A stretch of DNA of 64,000 nt from Wuchereria bancrofti (taxonomy: Eukaryota; Nematoda; Chromadorea; Rhabditida; Onchocercidae), in contig SSBO01000009.1 in the NCBI GenBank assembly GCA_005281725.1, positions 1,174,127-1,238,126 of the forward strand. Direction: 5' to 3'. Every line of letters starts with the position of its first letter. Position 1 is the stretch's first letter. The notes beneath the pieces were generated by a model that saw nothing but the letters and a program-made list of their open reading frames with translations, ran no database searches and was not told the origin of the DNA. This document shows positions 27,859 through 40,900 of this stretch, in pieces. Position numbers and translations under genes: made by a program.

Positions 27859-30800
27859 ATGAGTACTGCCATACGTTGCGTTGTTCAAGCGATGAATTAT
27901 GCGTTGTAAACGAGAAAACAGCACGTTGCGTGAAAAATGATAAACTTCACGACGTGTCCGTTCACAAAACTAATTTTATTTATAGAATTACATAAGTCAA
28001 AAATTATATCATTCAATTATTTGTTTCAAATGGCAATATTATATCGAATAATATTGCCATTTGTATGAAATCAATTATCATTTTTTATTTTTAATTAATT
28101 CATTTTAATTAACTTTTGGATTATCACATATTTTTCACATGTAATTAATTAACTCTTTGTTTCGTCTTTTTTATTTTCGTTTTGGTACAGAAATTTGATT
28201 TTTGATTTCTTTTAATTATCTTATTTAATTTAATTCTAATTTATCCAAAGAACACTGATAATGGTAATAACAGTGATAATGATAATTATATATTAGAAAT
28301 AATGATTTTTTTGTTTTTTGTTTTTTAGAGATGGTTTGCATGTTGATTTTTCAAGTGGTAAATTAATTTATCATGATGAACAGGTGATATGATTATGTTT
28401 TTATATGTTAAAATTTTGAAAGCTTCGAAAGAATCATTTATTAATTACATCAATTATTTCACTAATTAATTTTGCTTAATTGTTTTTATATTTATTAAAT
28501 TCTAATTTGATGAAATATTTTCAGGAGAAAAGCCATTATAGGAATGGTCGTATGCAATCATCAAAACATAAACATGAACATTTACCGCGACACTATGAGC
28601 ACATCGAAACGATAAATTATGGTATTTGCTAATTTCTATATTCCCGAGAGTTCTTAAAGATAAATTTTAAGTATGAAAATGAAAGATTGAAAATTGTAAA
28701 AAAAAAGAGATTTTAGATTGGAAAAAAAACTTTCAATTGATATTTCATTTTATTGTACACAATTCAATTTTTAGTTTATCATGTTGAATTAATCGATTGA
28801 TTGATTGATTTATTTCAATTTATTTATTAACTTAGTATTTAACAATTTGCTCAGAAGCAAAACAAGCTATGAAATTTTAAAAATAAACTATTTTATCGAT
28901 GAAATGAATAACCAAAAAAAAATTTTTATTTTTTCATGAGAGGTAGGAAGAAATATGATAAGAAGATTCAATATAAATTTCCGAATACATTTAGGATTAA
29001 TTGAACATCATTAAAAGAAGAAAAGAAATTTGATATCACACACACACAAATAAATTGAAGGAAAAAAAAACATTTTAAATAAGATAAAAAAATTGAATTG
29101 TTATCTTATCAGATACAATGCATAGTTGTTATCATTTTACTGCTCAATATCTCAATCTTTATATTATATCAACAGAATAAAAATAATAATAAAATTAACA
29201 TACTGATAAGTGAAATCATAATGATAAGTAAAACAACAACAACTAAAAGAAGAAAAAAACAACCAATTTAATTTTTTTTTTTAATTTGATTAATTTTTTC
29301 TTGTTATCTGATAAGTAAGTGTAATACTTTCACTAATGAAATGTTAGAGATAAGAATTATACAATGATATCACAGTGTCTATTAAAAATACTATTGGTAA
29401 TTAACTGAATTTTTGATATATTTCAATAAAAGACAAACAAAAAAAAAAAAAAAAAAAGGCAATCGAAAAAAGAAAAATGATTTTCAATAAAATTTATCAT
29501 CATGCAATCATTATTTATTGCTATAAATTATAGCTTCGTCATTTGCGCTTATTTTCCGTTAACATATTTCATTAATGCCAACATTTACATTATTTCATTT
29601 ATATTTTTCCCGAAAAAAAAACGAAAGGAAAAAAAAGAGAAATGAATCAAAATGTTTTCCTATTTTAAAATAAATAAATAAATATAATATTTACAGAATG
29701 TGACGAGAAGAAATTACATAGCATTGGTGGGCGCTTATTGCAATGGTTCAATGAGATGCATAAATTAGCAACCATCGATTCCGGATTACCGTTGCGCAGT
29801 ATGTTTTATTATAATTTTTATCACGAAAAAAAAAACAAGAAAAAAATTTAATATCGTATTCCATTTACTACTTCCTATAAAACAATTAATTTTATTAAAA
29901 AAAAAAAATAATAAATTAGCTAAATTGTTTAATTAAGGATAAAATTTGTTACATCAATTAATACATAGCAAAATTTAAGATTATTTTTTTAGTTTAAGCA
30001 TAATCTTGAGAAAAAAAAAACTGATTTAATGTATGATATAACTATTTATTCAATTTTATTTTTTAATTTTTCAAAAATGAAATGTAAAAATGTATACCTC
30101 ATAAGGTGGTGGTGAATCATTTATACATCCTTCTTCAACTTGTTTTTCTTTTTTGTCATTTGATTTTGATGGCAATTTGATTACATACCTAAATAATATC
30201 AAAATTTTATAGTTTTTTCCTTCTTTTATTTTCATGAAATGAAAAATTTTTTCGTTGAAAAATTTTGACTTCAATTTTTAGTTTCTTTTTTTTTTCAAAA
30301 ATTTCGTTCTTTTCTATAAATGTATGTATTGGAGAAGTTTTAAAATAATTAAAACTACTGGTATTAATATTAATAATAATAATAATAGTAATAATAATGA
30401 GAATAGAAATTATGATATTATTCCATAGATGGCTACAAGTTTCATTGGTTTGCGCAAATGGCACCCTACTGATTTTTATGTCCTCAATGACCTTCTTCTT
30501 CAGTCTTTTCTTTAGGCATTCATTCTATTCTATGGGAAATTGAGCTTTACTAAATTTTATTCATGATTTATTACAATTCATGCATTAACTAATCCTTATT
30601 CTCCTCCATAATCAATTTATAAAATAAATGAATGAAAGAAAAGATTAAAAAAAATTGGATTATAAAAAATTGGATTTAAAATCCGATCATACCGTATAAT
30701 TTAATTGTTGATGCTAAGCAGTTGCATTTAATTTAAACTTAAATTAAACATAAATGAAATATATAAGTGAGAAATACAATTTATTCAATTCATTGATGTA

Positions 30801-33800
30801 ATCCAGAAAATGTTATTTCCAATCAAAAAATGATTTTACTTATTTTTTGTTTATTTTGTTTATTTTTTTATTGATGGAATCATTTTTTGAGGAAAATATC
30901 AGAAAAGGAAAGAATGACAGAAAAAAAAAAGAAAAATTAAATAAATATCGGAAAGCATTCATTTAGAGTTTTTACTTTTTTATAACGTAAAAGTAATCAT
31001 TTATCGATAATTTTTTAATAATTTAATCCTAATGTTTTAGTGACAAAGTTAGATTCACTTATACTAATCACATTTAGATGTTGTGATAAACATGATAAGA
31101 GATTGTGATAACAGATATTCGTTACTAATTATCATTGTTTTTCCATTTCTATGCCTATCTCTTATCATTAATTTTGAACAATATTTATAACAGTACAAAA
31201 TCTAAAAAAAAAAATTTCCAAAATTTGTTTAAATCATTCTGTTTTACTAATTACTACTACTAATTTTTATTACTGATTTTACTATTTGGAGAGTATTTCC
31301 TCTTTACTACTTTTTTTTTCTTCAATTTCATTATTAGTAAAAAAATATTGTTAATCAGTGGAACAATTGATTACTTCTTTTTACAAATGTACACCAAGTT
31401 AAACAAATACATTTTAGTCAAAAAAAGAAATTTGTAAAAAATAAAAAATAAAAAAAATATTTTTGTAAAAAACATTTGTAAAAAAAAGATATAAATTTAA
31501 TTTTGCTAATAATTTTTCTTTTTAAATAAAATAAATTTTTAATGAAAGTAAAGAAAGCGCAANNNNNNNNNNNNNNNNNNTTTAGTCAAAAAAAGAAATT
31601 TGTAAAAAATAAAAAATAAAAAAAATATTTTTGTAAAAAACATTTGTAAAAAAAAGATATAAATTTAATTTTGCTAATAATTTTTCTTTTTAAATAAAAT
31701 AAATTTTTAATGAAAGTAAAGAAAGCGCAAAAGTATTCGGTTAACAGCTGCTTTATTCTTTATTTTTTTTTTCTTTCCCTTTTTTCTTGTTCTAAATTTG
31801 ACAGTCACCCTTTTTCGTAATTTTACAACGATTCAAACGATGACCTTCTACCTTGTATCATCTATAACAAAGCGGTACATATCAAAGGACTAAATACGTA
31901 CATGTAAATTTTGTATAATGTAAGGTATCGTTAATTTCTAGCAATGAAAAACTTATGTTTCGGAAAAAATTAAAATTTTTTAAAAACCACGACATGATGA
32001 CACGATACCGTAATGATCTTGTATTAGTGAAAAAAAAATTTTTTTCTTATCTTTCTCTTTCATTTAGTCTTTTTATGTTAAAAATTGTTGGATAGTTTGA
32101 TAATGATCAAAGATAACTGATAATGATAAGCATTTTCAAGTATTTCTTTGACAGGGTTAAATAGAGTTATAACTTTGATAATAATTTGATTTGAAATTTT
32201 AAAACTATCTATTATAAATGTTAGCAAATAATATGAAGCATTTGTTGTTAATTTTTATAGAATAAGTAAAATTTACTTTCACTTTTCAAATATTTGAAAA
32301 ATAATGAATTGAAATTTAGTGATGAAAGATTGTTATAACTTTTAGAAGATTATTTAAGTTATTTATATAAATTAGCAAATAATTTAGTGATTGTAAAACA
32401 AAAGAAAATTTTGATTAAAATTAATAATTGCAAAATTAAACTAATTAATATATCTTCAGTTTTATTCACTTAATAATGCATTTCGTTATTTCAAATTTTG
32501 GTAGATGTATTAAAAAATAAAACAATTCTTCCTTAACATATATTTTTTTCTTTCATTTTTCAATTAAAAAAAAATAAAATTTAAAAAACAAAAAAACTAA
32601 CCTGAAGATAAAATAAAGGAATAGAAGGAAAGCAATCGTTGCAAATAAACCATTGCACAATGAGTAGAGTAATAATTTACTTTGTAATGTTACATATATC
32701 TTTTCATTTTTTTGATTGTCAATTTTTAAAAATGCTTCTGATTGTTGTTGCATTTCAAATTTTTTGTTGTTGTGAATAATTTGAAATTTGAATGAAATTT
32801 CTGTCGAAGCATAAAAACAAAAAGCAAAAAAAACGATTTCGTAGTTTCGTTTTCTTTTTGCTGCTTAAGATTGAAATGATAAAATTGACCAGAAAATCTG
32901 AAAATAATAATTTATAGCAATATATAACAATTAAAAAAAAGCTCATTTTTTTACGATTGCTTATAAAAATTTTTAGAGAAATTTTATGCTTAATTTGAAA
33001 TAAATTTGAAATTTTTTTTGTTCTAAATATAATTGATATTACAATTTTGATTTGCAGTTAGTAAAAAAAAAATTAAATTACTTGTAAACATTAGTATAAT
33101 ATAACATAGAAATAAGAGTTCATTAAAATTTTCAAGCAAATTTTTGTTAATTCAATGATTCAATAATTTAATGATTCAATGATTCAATTATTGCCTAAGA
33201 TATTTTTTTAGACAATAATTGAAAAACCGAAAAGAAAAAAATTTCTTTTCATCATTTTAAAATTGATAAAAACAGATGAAATTTTTGAAAATCTTTTTTT
33301 TCTTCTTTAAATCATTTCATAATTAATTATAAAAATGGAATGATACATAAAATGAATGAAAACGCGGATAAGCTTTGATGTTCGAAGAGATATGATTTAG
33401 AATGAATGAATGATTGTGAAATGTGTTGTGAACTAGTATCACCTGTTTGTGTCCCATCACCGCCAACTAATTGGATTATGAGCGATTTTGGAGCAATGAC
33501 GACAAGGTGTGCGCTGTTGGACTGTTGTCCTATCCTTGTCGTAAACTACCAGAATTTTCTTCCTGTCAAATTTCTTCTCTCCTCCCATTTTCACTATTTC
33601 AATAAAAGTTATTTTTAACTCTTTTTTGCTAGCTTTTTTAAATGATATATTATGAATAATAGATGAATCATTGACATGAAAGTATATAAATAAATTCACA
33701 AAAATGTGATTGACGTGACATTTAACTAATGTGACATCACGTCCAATAATTATATTAGTACTACAACAACAAAAAAAATTGCTATCATTATTTCAAGTAA

Positions 33801-36800
33801 TAGTTTAAAAAGATTGAAAAATGCAACAATATTCTTTTTTTTTGTTTTTTGATGAAATGAATAGTTAACACGTAATTTCATTTTATGCATGAAACAAAAG
33901 AAGGAAAAGAAGTTTACAAAAATCTAAAAAATTGTTATAAATTTGAGTATTATTGAAATTTCATTTTATATCACCAATAATCATAGATTTTCAACCATTT
34001 GGCAGATACGTCTATTTTATTCCCGAAAAATATCAGAAATTAAAATTGAAATGAAATTTGCACAAATTTTACGAGCCAATTTATTGCCAATCATTGTTCG
34101 GCGGGAAAGATGGAATGATATACAAAAGAGAAAGACCCTCAATCCCTCCAATTTTGAAAATCTGTCGATAGATGACGAATTTCAATTTTCATCAAATTGA
34201 CAGGCACATACCCCACAAACTCTTTCCCTTCTATCTGTTAATACCATAGCATGAATTTGAAATTCTTTCTCAAGTGACCCTCAAAAGTTTTCAAATTAAT
34301 TTCACAGCCTATCAACAGCAATCACATGCAATCAGTCAGTCAGCCATGGTATTTAATAGGCTTTCAACTGATTAAAATCTATTAAAATTTAGGCGCCAAC
34401 TTTTTTTTCTATATTTTCAATTTGATGAAATGAAAAATGAGAAAAGGAAGAATTGAAAGATAAATGAAAGTTAGGAAATGATTGTTCAAAAAAAAAAGAA
34501 GAAAATAGATCAGAAAATAGCGTAGATTAAAAGAAATTATGAAAAACGAAAAGAGAAATTAAGAAATGGAAAAGATAGAAATAAGTTTTAAATTTTGAAT
34601 GTTTCTAAATTTGATAAATAAATTAGAATTAATATAAATCATTGATTTTTATTGAGCAAATCGATAGAGAAAAAACAAATGAAAATTTTGTAATTACTGA
34701 TTTGGAAGAATTGCTTTTAAATTTCTTAAGTTGTAGAATTTCTTTTTCGGATAATATTGCCTGATTTGATGTTAGATGATTAGTTCAAGATATTATTCAT
34801 TTTCTCTTTTATTTCTTAAAAAATCCGGACGAGGCATACTCGACCTTGACCTTCCGGACACTTTCCTAAAACCTTCCGTTTCTTTCTTTCTTTATTTGCA
34901 AACTTAGACTTAAAACAAGAAATTAGGTTCTCAGTATTTACATTTGCTGAAAAATTAAACTTTTATCACAAACTTAATCAGCCTATTATCACATTTGATT
35001 AAAATGTCAACCTTTGTTCTACTAACAATGTTGCAAATTTGATTTAATTAAATAAGCTAAATGGGATATGAAACAATTAGATGCAAAATTTTGTGTGAAT
35101 TGTGAAATATAAAAATTACAACCATTTAAATTTGTATTAATTGAAATACTAATTGCATTTATTACTAAAATTGAAATTAGAGTAGAAATAATAAAAGAAC
35201 AATGGAGAATTCTTGTTGATTTAATGGGAAATATTTTTCATATCCAAATTTATTATCATCCCATAAAAAAGAAATTTTCTTATTCCTTTTTTTTCTCAAA
35301 ATAATTCAAATTCCGCCTTAAATTTTATGAGATAATTTATACATTAGCAATAACATTTTGAAATATTTTGAATTGAGCGAAATAATTTTGAAATTTAGTT
35401 GATAGTAGCTATAAACTGAATGCATAAAAAATTTTCCAATAATTTTTTTTTCTGATAAAAAAGAAAAAATTAATATGATTTAATTAATATAATTATCGGA
35501 AGAGATTTTGATAAGGAAAAAGAAAAATTAGGAAGTAGTATAAAATTTGAGAAAGAATGATAAAGTTAATTTAAAAAAAGAATGACAAGAAAAATAAATG
35601 GAATAGAAATAATTTTAAACGGGTCATACAATCGGTGAGCCTTGAAATTTTCGACATTAATTAGTTTTCTTCTTTCTATTTTCTTGATGCTTATCTCCGG
35701 TGACAATTTGTATGAGATGACAATGAGTGCCATATCCCAATAACATATGTTTTCTTCATGTTTCAATAACAGTCAATCAATTTCATTTCATTTGTCAATT
35801 TGAAGGCAACGAAGAAGAAAATGACGAAAAAAAAGTTACGAAAATGATTTGGAATTTGAGAAAAAATTTCATGCTAATTTAAAATGATTGATTATAATGA
35901 TTACAAGAAATAGAAAGAAATAAAGGAAGAGAGAGAGAAGGAATAGAAAAAGTAAATTGTTGTTTTAATATTTGAGACTTAGATAACTTTCATTTTTTTT
36001 TGTTTTCATTTGTAATTATGTAATATCGCGAAGAATTAGAAAAGTATGAATAAATATATATAATATTTTTATATTTATTACTATTCCTGAATTCCTGAAA
36101 TATATGTATCAAGCAAATATTGATATCGTTTCTTTTCGCATATCAGTGATAAATCATCATCACTGATATAAGATCATTAAGAAAACTCTTATTAGTATAA
36201 AGAATTTTTTTTATAAAATCTCCGGTATTCCCGTTAATTTGAGGTGGAATTTTCCGGATAAAGCTTTTATCGTATATTATTAAGTGAACACAATTACGAT
36301 CGAAACGAAAAAAGAATTCAGAAAAATTAATTTAAAACAAGAAAAATTCAGGAAATTTATCAATCAATAAACCATGTTGTTTACCTGAATGATACTTGTC
36401 TAAAATGAAATCTTGTTTTTGAATTGTATATAAATAGACAGAAAAGAAGTGATAGCAATTAGTGAAGGTAAGTTAATAAGTAAGCGAATAAATAATTGTA
36501 ATCAAATAAAAGAGTGGGATAATTAATTAATTAATTGATTAATTGATTAATCAATTGCAGAACATAAGACGATGTGCCGTAAGGATGTTGCATGGATGTT
36601 CCAACAATGGGATGGTAATAATGATGGAGAATTAAGCATAAAGGAATTAATTCCATTAGAAACAGATTTAAACGAGAAATGTCTAAAAGCATACATTGAT
36701 CGCTGTGGTTTGTGACTTATTTTACTGGTCTTATACGTCATTTTTACGTTACGTATGCTTACGCCATTCATCAAGTCACAAATATAATCAACTAATTTTT

Positions 36801-37738
36801 TCTTTTAATGCAAAAGATATCATTTCTATGATTTTAGAATTGTAGGAAGAAAGCATTTTCTCGAGTAGTTCCATCACACTTATCACTTATTTACATCAGA
36901 TCTTTTATTGGAATATTTTGAAATATGATAAATATTGATAACAGATACGGAGCCAGGCAATGATAATGTGATAACATTAGACGAATGGTGTGATTGCTTT
37001 GCTTGGGCTGATAATGATCGCCATGAACCACCATGTCATGCAGCAAAACATCAACAAGATCCACATTTACTGGGTAGGTATATTTTAATGTAACTATCTC
37101 TTCTCATCTTTTAACTATTCGATTATTGAAGAATTGTAACGGATTGAAGAGATTCCGGAAAAATTCGGAAAAATACTGTGAGAATTGACTGAAGATTTTT
37201 CCTCAATAAATTCCAGTTTTCCAGAATGATTTAATCTGAACTTCTTAAATTTCATTTCATCATTCATTACGATAAATGTTTTTCCTACTGTATCCTTCCT
37301 TTATTACTGTACTTTTACTGTAATTTTGCATAGTGAATGTTTTATTGCATACGGTATGTCAGGTACCTTTCATCCACGTTGTACATTGGAGGGATATTAT
37401 AAAGCAGAGCAGTGTCATGACAATTTTTGTTGGTGCGTTGATAAATACGGTCGAGAATTTGATAACTCACGGGTAATAGGTCGTCTTCCGGATTGTGGAC
37501 AATATGGTATATGTTTTCTTGCTATGGTTTATTTAAAAATAATCTTAAATTTTCAACGGAATTTTAAATTTTGGTAGTAAATTTCATTAATTTTACAAAA
37601 TTCAGTAGTGTTAATATTATTTTAATTTTCGATGAATAAATAAATTTAGTAATCGTAAATATTTCATTCATGATTAGTTTATTTTTAGCAACTGAAATGG
37701 ACGAGAATGAAAAGGAAGAACTTTTGGCGGAATTATGA
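27859..37738 (+). CDS. test-1: Testican (SPOCK)-like secreted calcium-binding protein, 5' partial
   Basis: Exons: 27859-27953 (end uncertain), 28329-28383, 28525-28621, 29697-29798, 36561-36707, 36945-37077, 37334-37506, 37689-37738. The first carries a four-cysteine follistatin-like module (YCHTLRCSSDELCVV...ARC). Exons 4-6 form a SPARC-type EC domain: LLQWFNEMHKL helix, CRKDVAWMFQQWD, an EF-hand loop DGNNDGELSIKE with correct acidic positions, and CDTEPGNDNVITLDEWCDCF, which parallels testican CDTYKDSLISNNEWCYCF. Exon 7 is a thyroglobulin type-1 domain (YYKAEQCHDNFCWCVDKYG). The C-terminus is short and acidic (EMDENEKEELLAEL). This order is diagnostic of testicans, extracellular-matrix proteoglycans. 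No Kazal module was found between the follistatin-like and EC parts. The signal-peptide exon was not identified, and the join 27953 to 28329 is not in phase with the obvious donor; GT two bases later would restore it. The symbol follows the nematode testican name and is moderately sure. Confidence 0.85.
30071..32753 (-). CDS. Small single-pass membrane protein with PPxY motif, nested antisense in an intron
   Basis: Two exons, 32753-32602 and 30188-30071, join exactly in phase (AG|G gives Arg) through a GTTAGT donor and a TTATTTAG acceptor and encode 89 residues. The N-terminal 25 or so residues are polar (MQQQSEAFLKIDNQKNEKIY). One membrane span follows at about residues 28-50 (LLLYSLCNGLFATIAFLLFL). 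The tail is charged, with KSNDKKEKQ, and ends near SPPPYEV, a PPxY motif of the kind bound by WW domains of NEDD4-type ligases and YAP-like proteins. I do not recognise the family. After the PPPYE codons the sequence reads GAG|GTATAC, a good donor, so the gene may splice on to a further exon instead of ending in the read-through tail. It lies wholly inside the testican intron on the opposite strand; its own intron contains the assembly gap. Confidence 0.55.
31413..31730. repeat. Assembly gap with identical flanking copies (about 150 bases)
   Basis: The sequence before the 18 N (from tttagtcaaaaaaagaaat to aaagtaaagaaagcgcaa) is repeated after the N run with no visible difference. Perfect identity ending exactly at the gap is typical of two contig ends that overlap but were not merged. 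A real recent tandem duplication is less likely. Confidence 0.85.
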
Positions 37739-37962
37739 AATGAATTCAGTTTATTTTAATGCACAATGATTGATTTCTTTCATTCCGTTATAATAAAATA
37801 AATTGCAGTGCTTTTTTGAAATATATATTTAACGAATTAGCTTTATCTTTGCATACTTTATTAGTTACGTCAAATACGTCATTTCTTACGTTATAGAAAC
37901 CATATTCTGATTTGCAACTGTTAAAAAATCAACGATGTCTTTATTATTACTTGTTTTACATG

Positions 37963-40900
37963 TTATACACCAAATAAGATAATTTTTTGAAGCATATCAA
38001 AATGTTCCTCGACAATTGCATTTCGACATGCTGAAATCAATCGACTAGCTGGTGCACCCACTGAAATATAAAATATTGAAATATATTGAAATGTGTACTT
38101 AAAATAATTAACTTATTAATTTACATAATGATGAGAATACGCAATAGAAAGAAATGTAGAACTTAAATTGTTATATTTTTTACTATTTCTATAGATTATA
38201 GATTACAATGATTTCGCTGTCACTTTAATTTAACAATGCTAATAGTTTAATTAGTTTAATTAATTGAAAAGAAAAACCTCGAAGTCGTGAGCCTTGTTCA
38301 ATAATTTTATTAAGATTTCGAAGAACTTTAAGCAATTCTTCATGATTATTACAACGTATTTTATGTTCAGCTACCATTGCCTGATTTAACGTATGCATCT
38401 TCTGATAATATTTTCTCATTAAACGGCTAAAAAAAAAGAAAAAAAAATTCACGTAAGTTTTTGCAAAATATTGAAATTAATCATAATCAAGGTTGCTATC
38501 GTTTTAGCATTCTAAATATATTGATTGATCAAGAAAAAAAAAACTGAAAACTAAAGGATAAAAGTGAATCGATTGAAAGATATGAGAAATGATTAACAGT
38601 CATCCTAACATTTCGGGAAAAAAAATAAACAATTTACAATTGATTGATAGTTCGGGCATCTTCAGCTCGGACTAACATTTCTTTGATCGAATTAGATCGT
38701 TCGGCTATCGTTGCAGATAATCGATCACGCATAATGTACATTTCATGTAGCTGTAGGACAAAGAAAAGAAAAAAATGGAAATCATTTTATATGGAAACAT
38801 TTAATTGGTGTTGTTATTTCTTAAATGGTAGACATTTTATGGGTACCAAATGTTTGACACCGATAATATAAATGGTACCAAATATTTGACGCTGACAACA
38901 CAAATAGTACCAAACGTTTGACATTGATAATACAAATGGTATCAATAATTTTATGCTATCCATTTACTAAATTTAATAGCACTTAATTTAAATAATTCAA
39001 TTTTCTCTGTTAAAATTCTCATTTTATCGAAATACTTGCCGAATGGGTGGAAAAAAAATTTTATATAACATTTAATACCTTTTCTGTAATATCATTGAGT
39101 TTGGCAATTTCACGAGGAAATTGTGCCGTTGTTTGTATTTCAGTGATTCCAAAACTTTCAGCGATTGATTGAATGATATTACCAACTAATTCTATGTCGT
39201 TATTTTGAATAATTACCTATAAATGATTTTTTATAAAGTGTTTAAATTTCCTCCTTCTTTTTCATTCCTTGTTTGATATGAAAATTTCATTTGTAAAAAC
39301 TATAATCTAAAAAATTGAATTACAATCTAAAGTCTAACTTTTGGAGTGTGTTGTTTGCCCTATGATAATTATAAATATCAATTCGATTTCTTCCCTTTTA
39401 TTGCAAAATTGAAAAAATTGAAATAATTGATTGATAGTTTTTAGATGCTTAACATTCGCTATTTTTCTCCCAACTTTTAATTCTCTTTTCCAATACATAA
39501 AAACGAAAAATGAATGTATATGGTAATACTTTTGAACAAAATATTGAATTAATTAAGTAAAAACATATTTACTTACATTTTTCATTAAATACATATTAAT
39601 TTTTTAGCCTTGCATATGTGAAAAGTTTACAAATGGAACTGCTTATTAGCTCAGTGACATTTTCAACAAGTTTGAAAGTAAATTGAGTACGCTAATGCTA
39701 TCCACTATTAGCTTAAAAGCAGGAAGATTACTAAGTTAGATGATTCAACGGTCCGGCAAAATTTGCTGGAAAATTGAAAATGAGAACCGGAATAGAAGTC
39801 AGAATTCTTCTGCTATTTATTATCTTTCTGAATTGCCGAAGATACTTGCAAGTTTCGAAAGTTTGAGAAAAATTTTTTCCAGAATTCAGTAAAAAAAGAA
39901 AAAAAACGATTATAATATAACCTTTCCGTTTCCATCCATTTCAATAATCAATGATTCGCTGGTTCGTAGACTGATAAAATTAACAGCTAGGTTGGAATCA
40001 TCTTCACAGACAATTTCATTAGTTAGTAAAAAATTGCTATTAATCCAAATTGCTAACTGAAATAAATATTATTTTAGGAAAAAATTTTTTGAACAATCTA
40101 TTTTTTTCCAATTTTTATTGGTGAAATGATTTTTTTAATATGATAGAAGTAAATAATTACACGTGGTGGTCGTTCGTTAATATGAAACACTGCTTTTCCT
40201 TCCGGTTGTACTGCATTTTCCGTATCTAATGCATACATCATAAAACGTGGAATATCACGTGTTACTTCAAAGACGTGTAACTGAGTGCTAAAATAATATT
40301 TAAAATGTTATGTTTTTCATGCTAGCCTTTTTCACGTTTTTTTTTTTTTTTTGGAATGATCACTAATAGAAATTGAAGTAATCTCCAGTGGAATGTTGAA
40401 ATATTACTGTAAAATTTGTGTTTTTTTTTTTCGAAATTTTTTTTCCGCAAATTAAATAATAAAAGTATTCAAATAACTCCGTGAATTAGAGGAAAATATT
40501 AATAAACCTTTTAGCATATCCTACGAGTGCTTTAATGTGAAGATTAACAGCTATATCTTTGGTAGGTCGAAGTTGAATTGCAATACAGGAAGAATAATTT
40601 TCGGTTGGATGTCTGAAAATTTATTTTTTTCTGAAATATTTAATTTTGTTTTTTTGTTTTTTTTTTTTTGTTTCTTTTTTCTAGAAAATTCAAAAATAGT
40701 TGATGAGAAAAAAAAATAGTAATGCTAAGAATAAATTTAATTCATGAAAAGAAATTATTGTATATCTGAAAGTTTTCCCAAATTAAATAATTTCAAATAA
40801 GAAATGCAAAAAGAAAAAGCAAGCATACATAATGTATGATTCACCATCGAAAATACCTTCGGCGAATAAAATAACCGCTCGGATGATAGCATCACTGGAA

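Larger units (their letters stand above)
29799..36560 (+). other. Large (6.8 kb) intron of the testican gene
   Basis: Donor GTATGT follows exon 4 with one base carried over, and the acceptor TTGCAG at 36560 restores the frame (LPLRKHKTMCRKD), so the intron is real by phase. Inside it are a nested minus-strand gene (30071-32753), an assembly gap with duplicated flanks (31.4-31.73 kb), and otherwise AT-rich sequence without supported exons. A TTAATTAATTAATTGATTAA tract lies just before the acceptor. Confidence 0.75.

Noticed and set aside
33406..34200. Open frames of 70-85 residues inside the testican intron, both strands
   Set aside because: Overlap each other in different frames, with no convincing splice sites or domain; chance frames are expected at this length.
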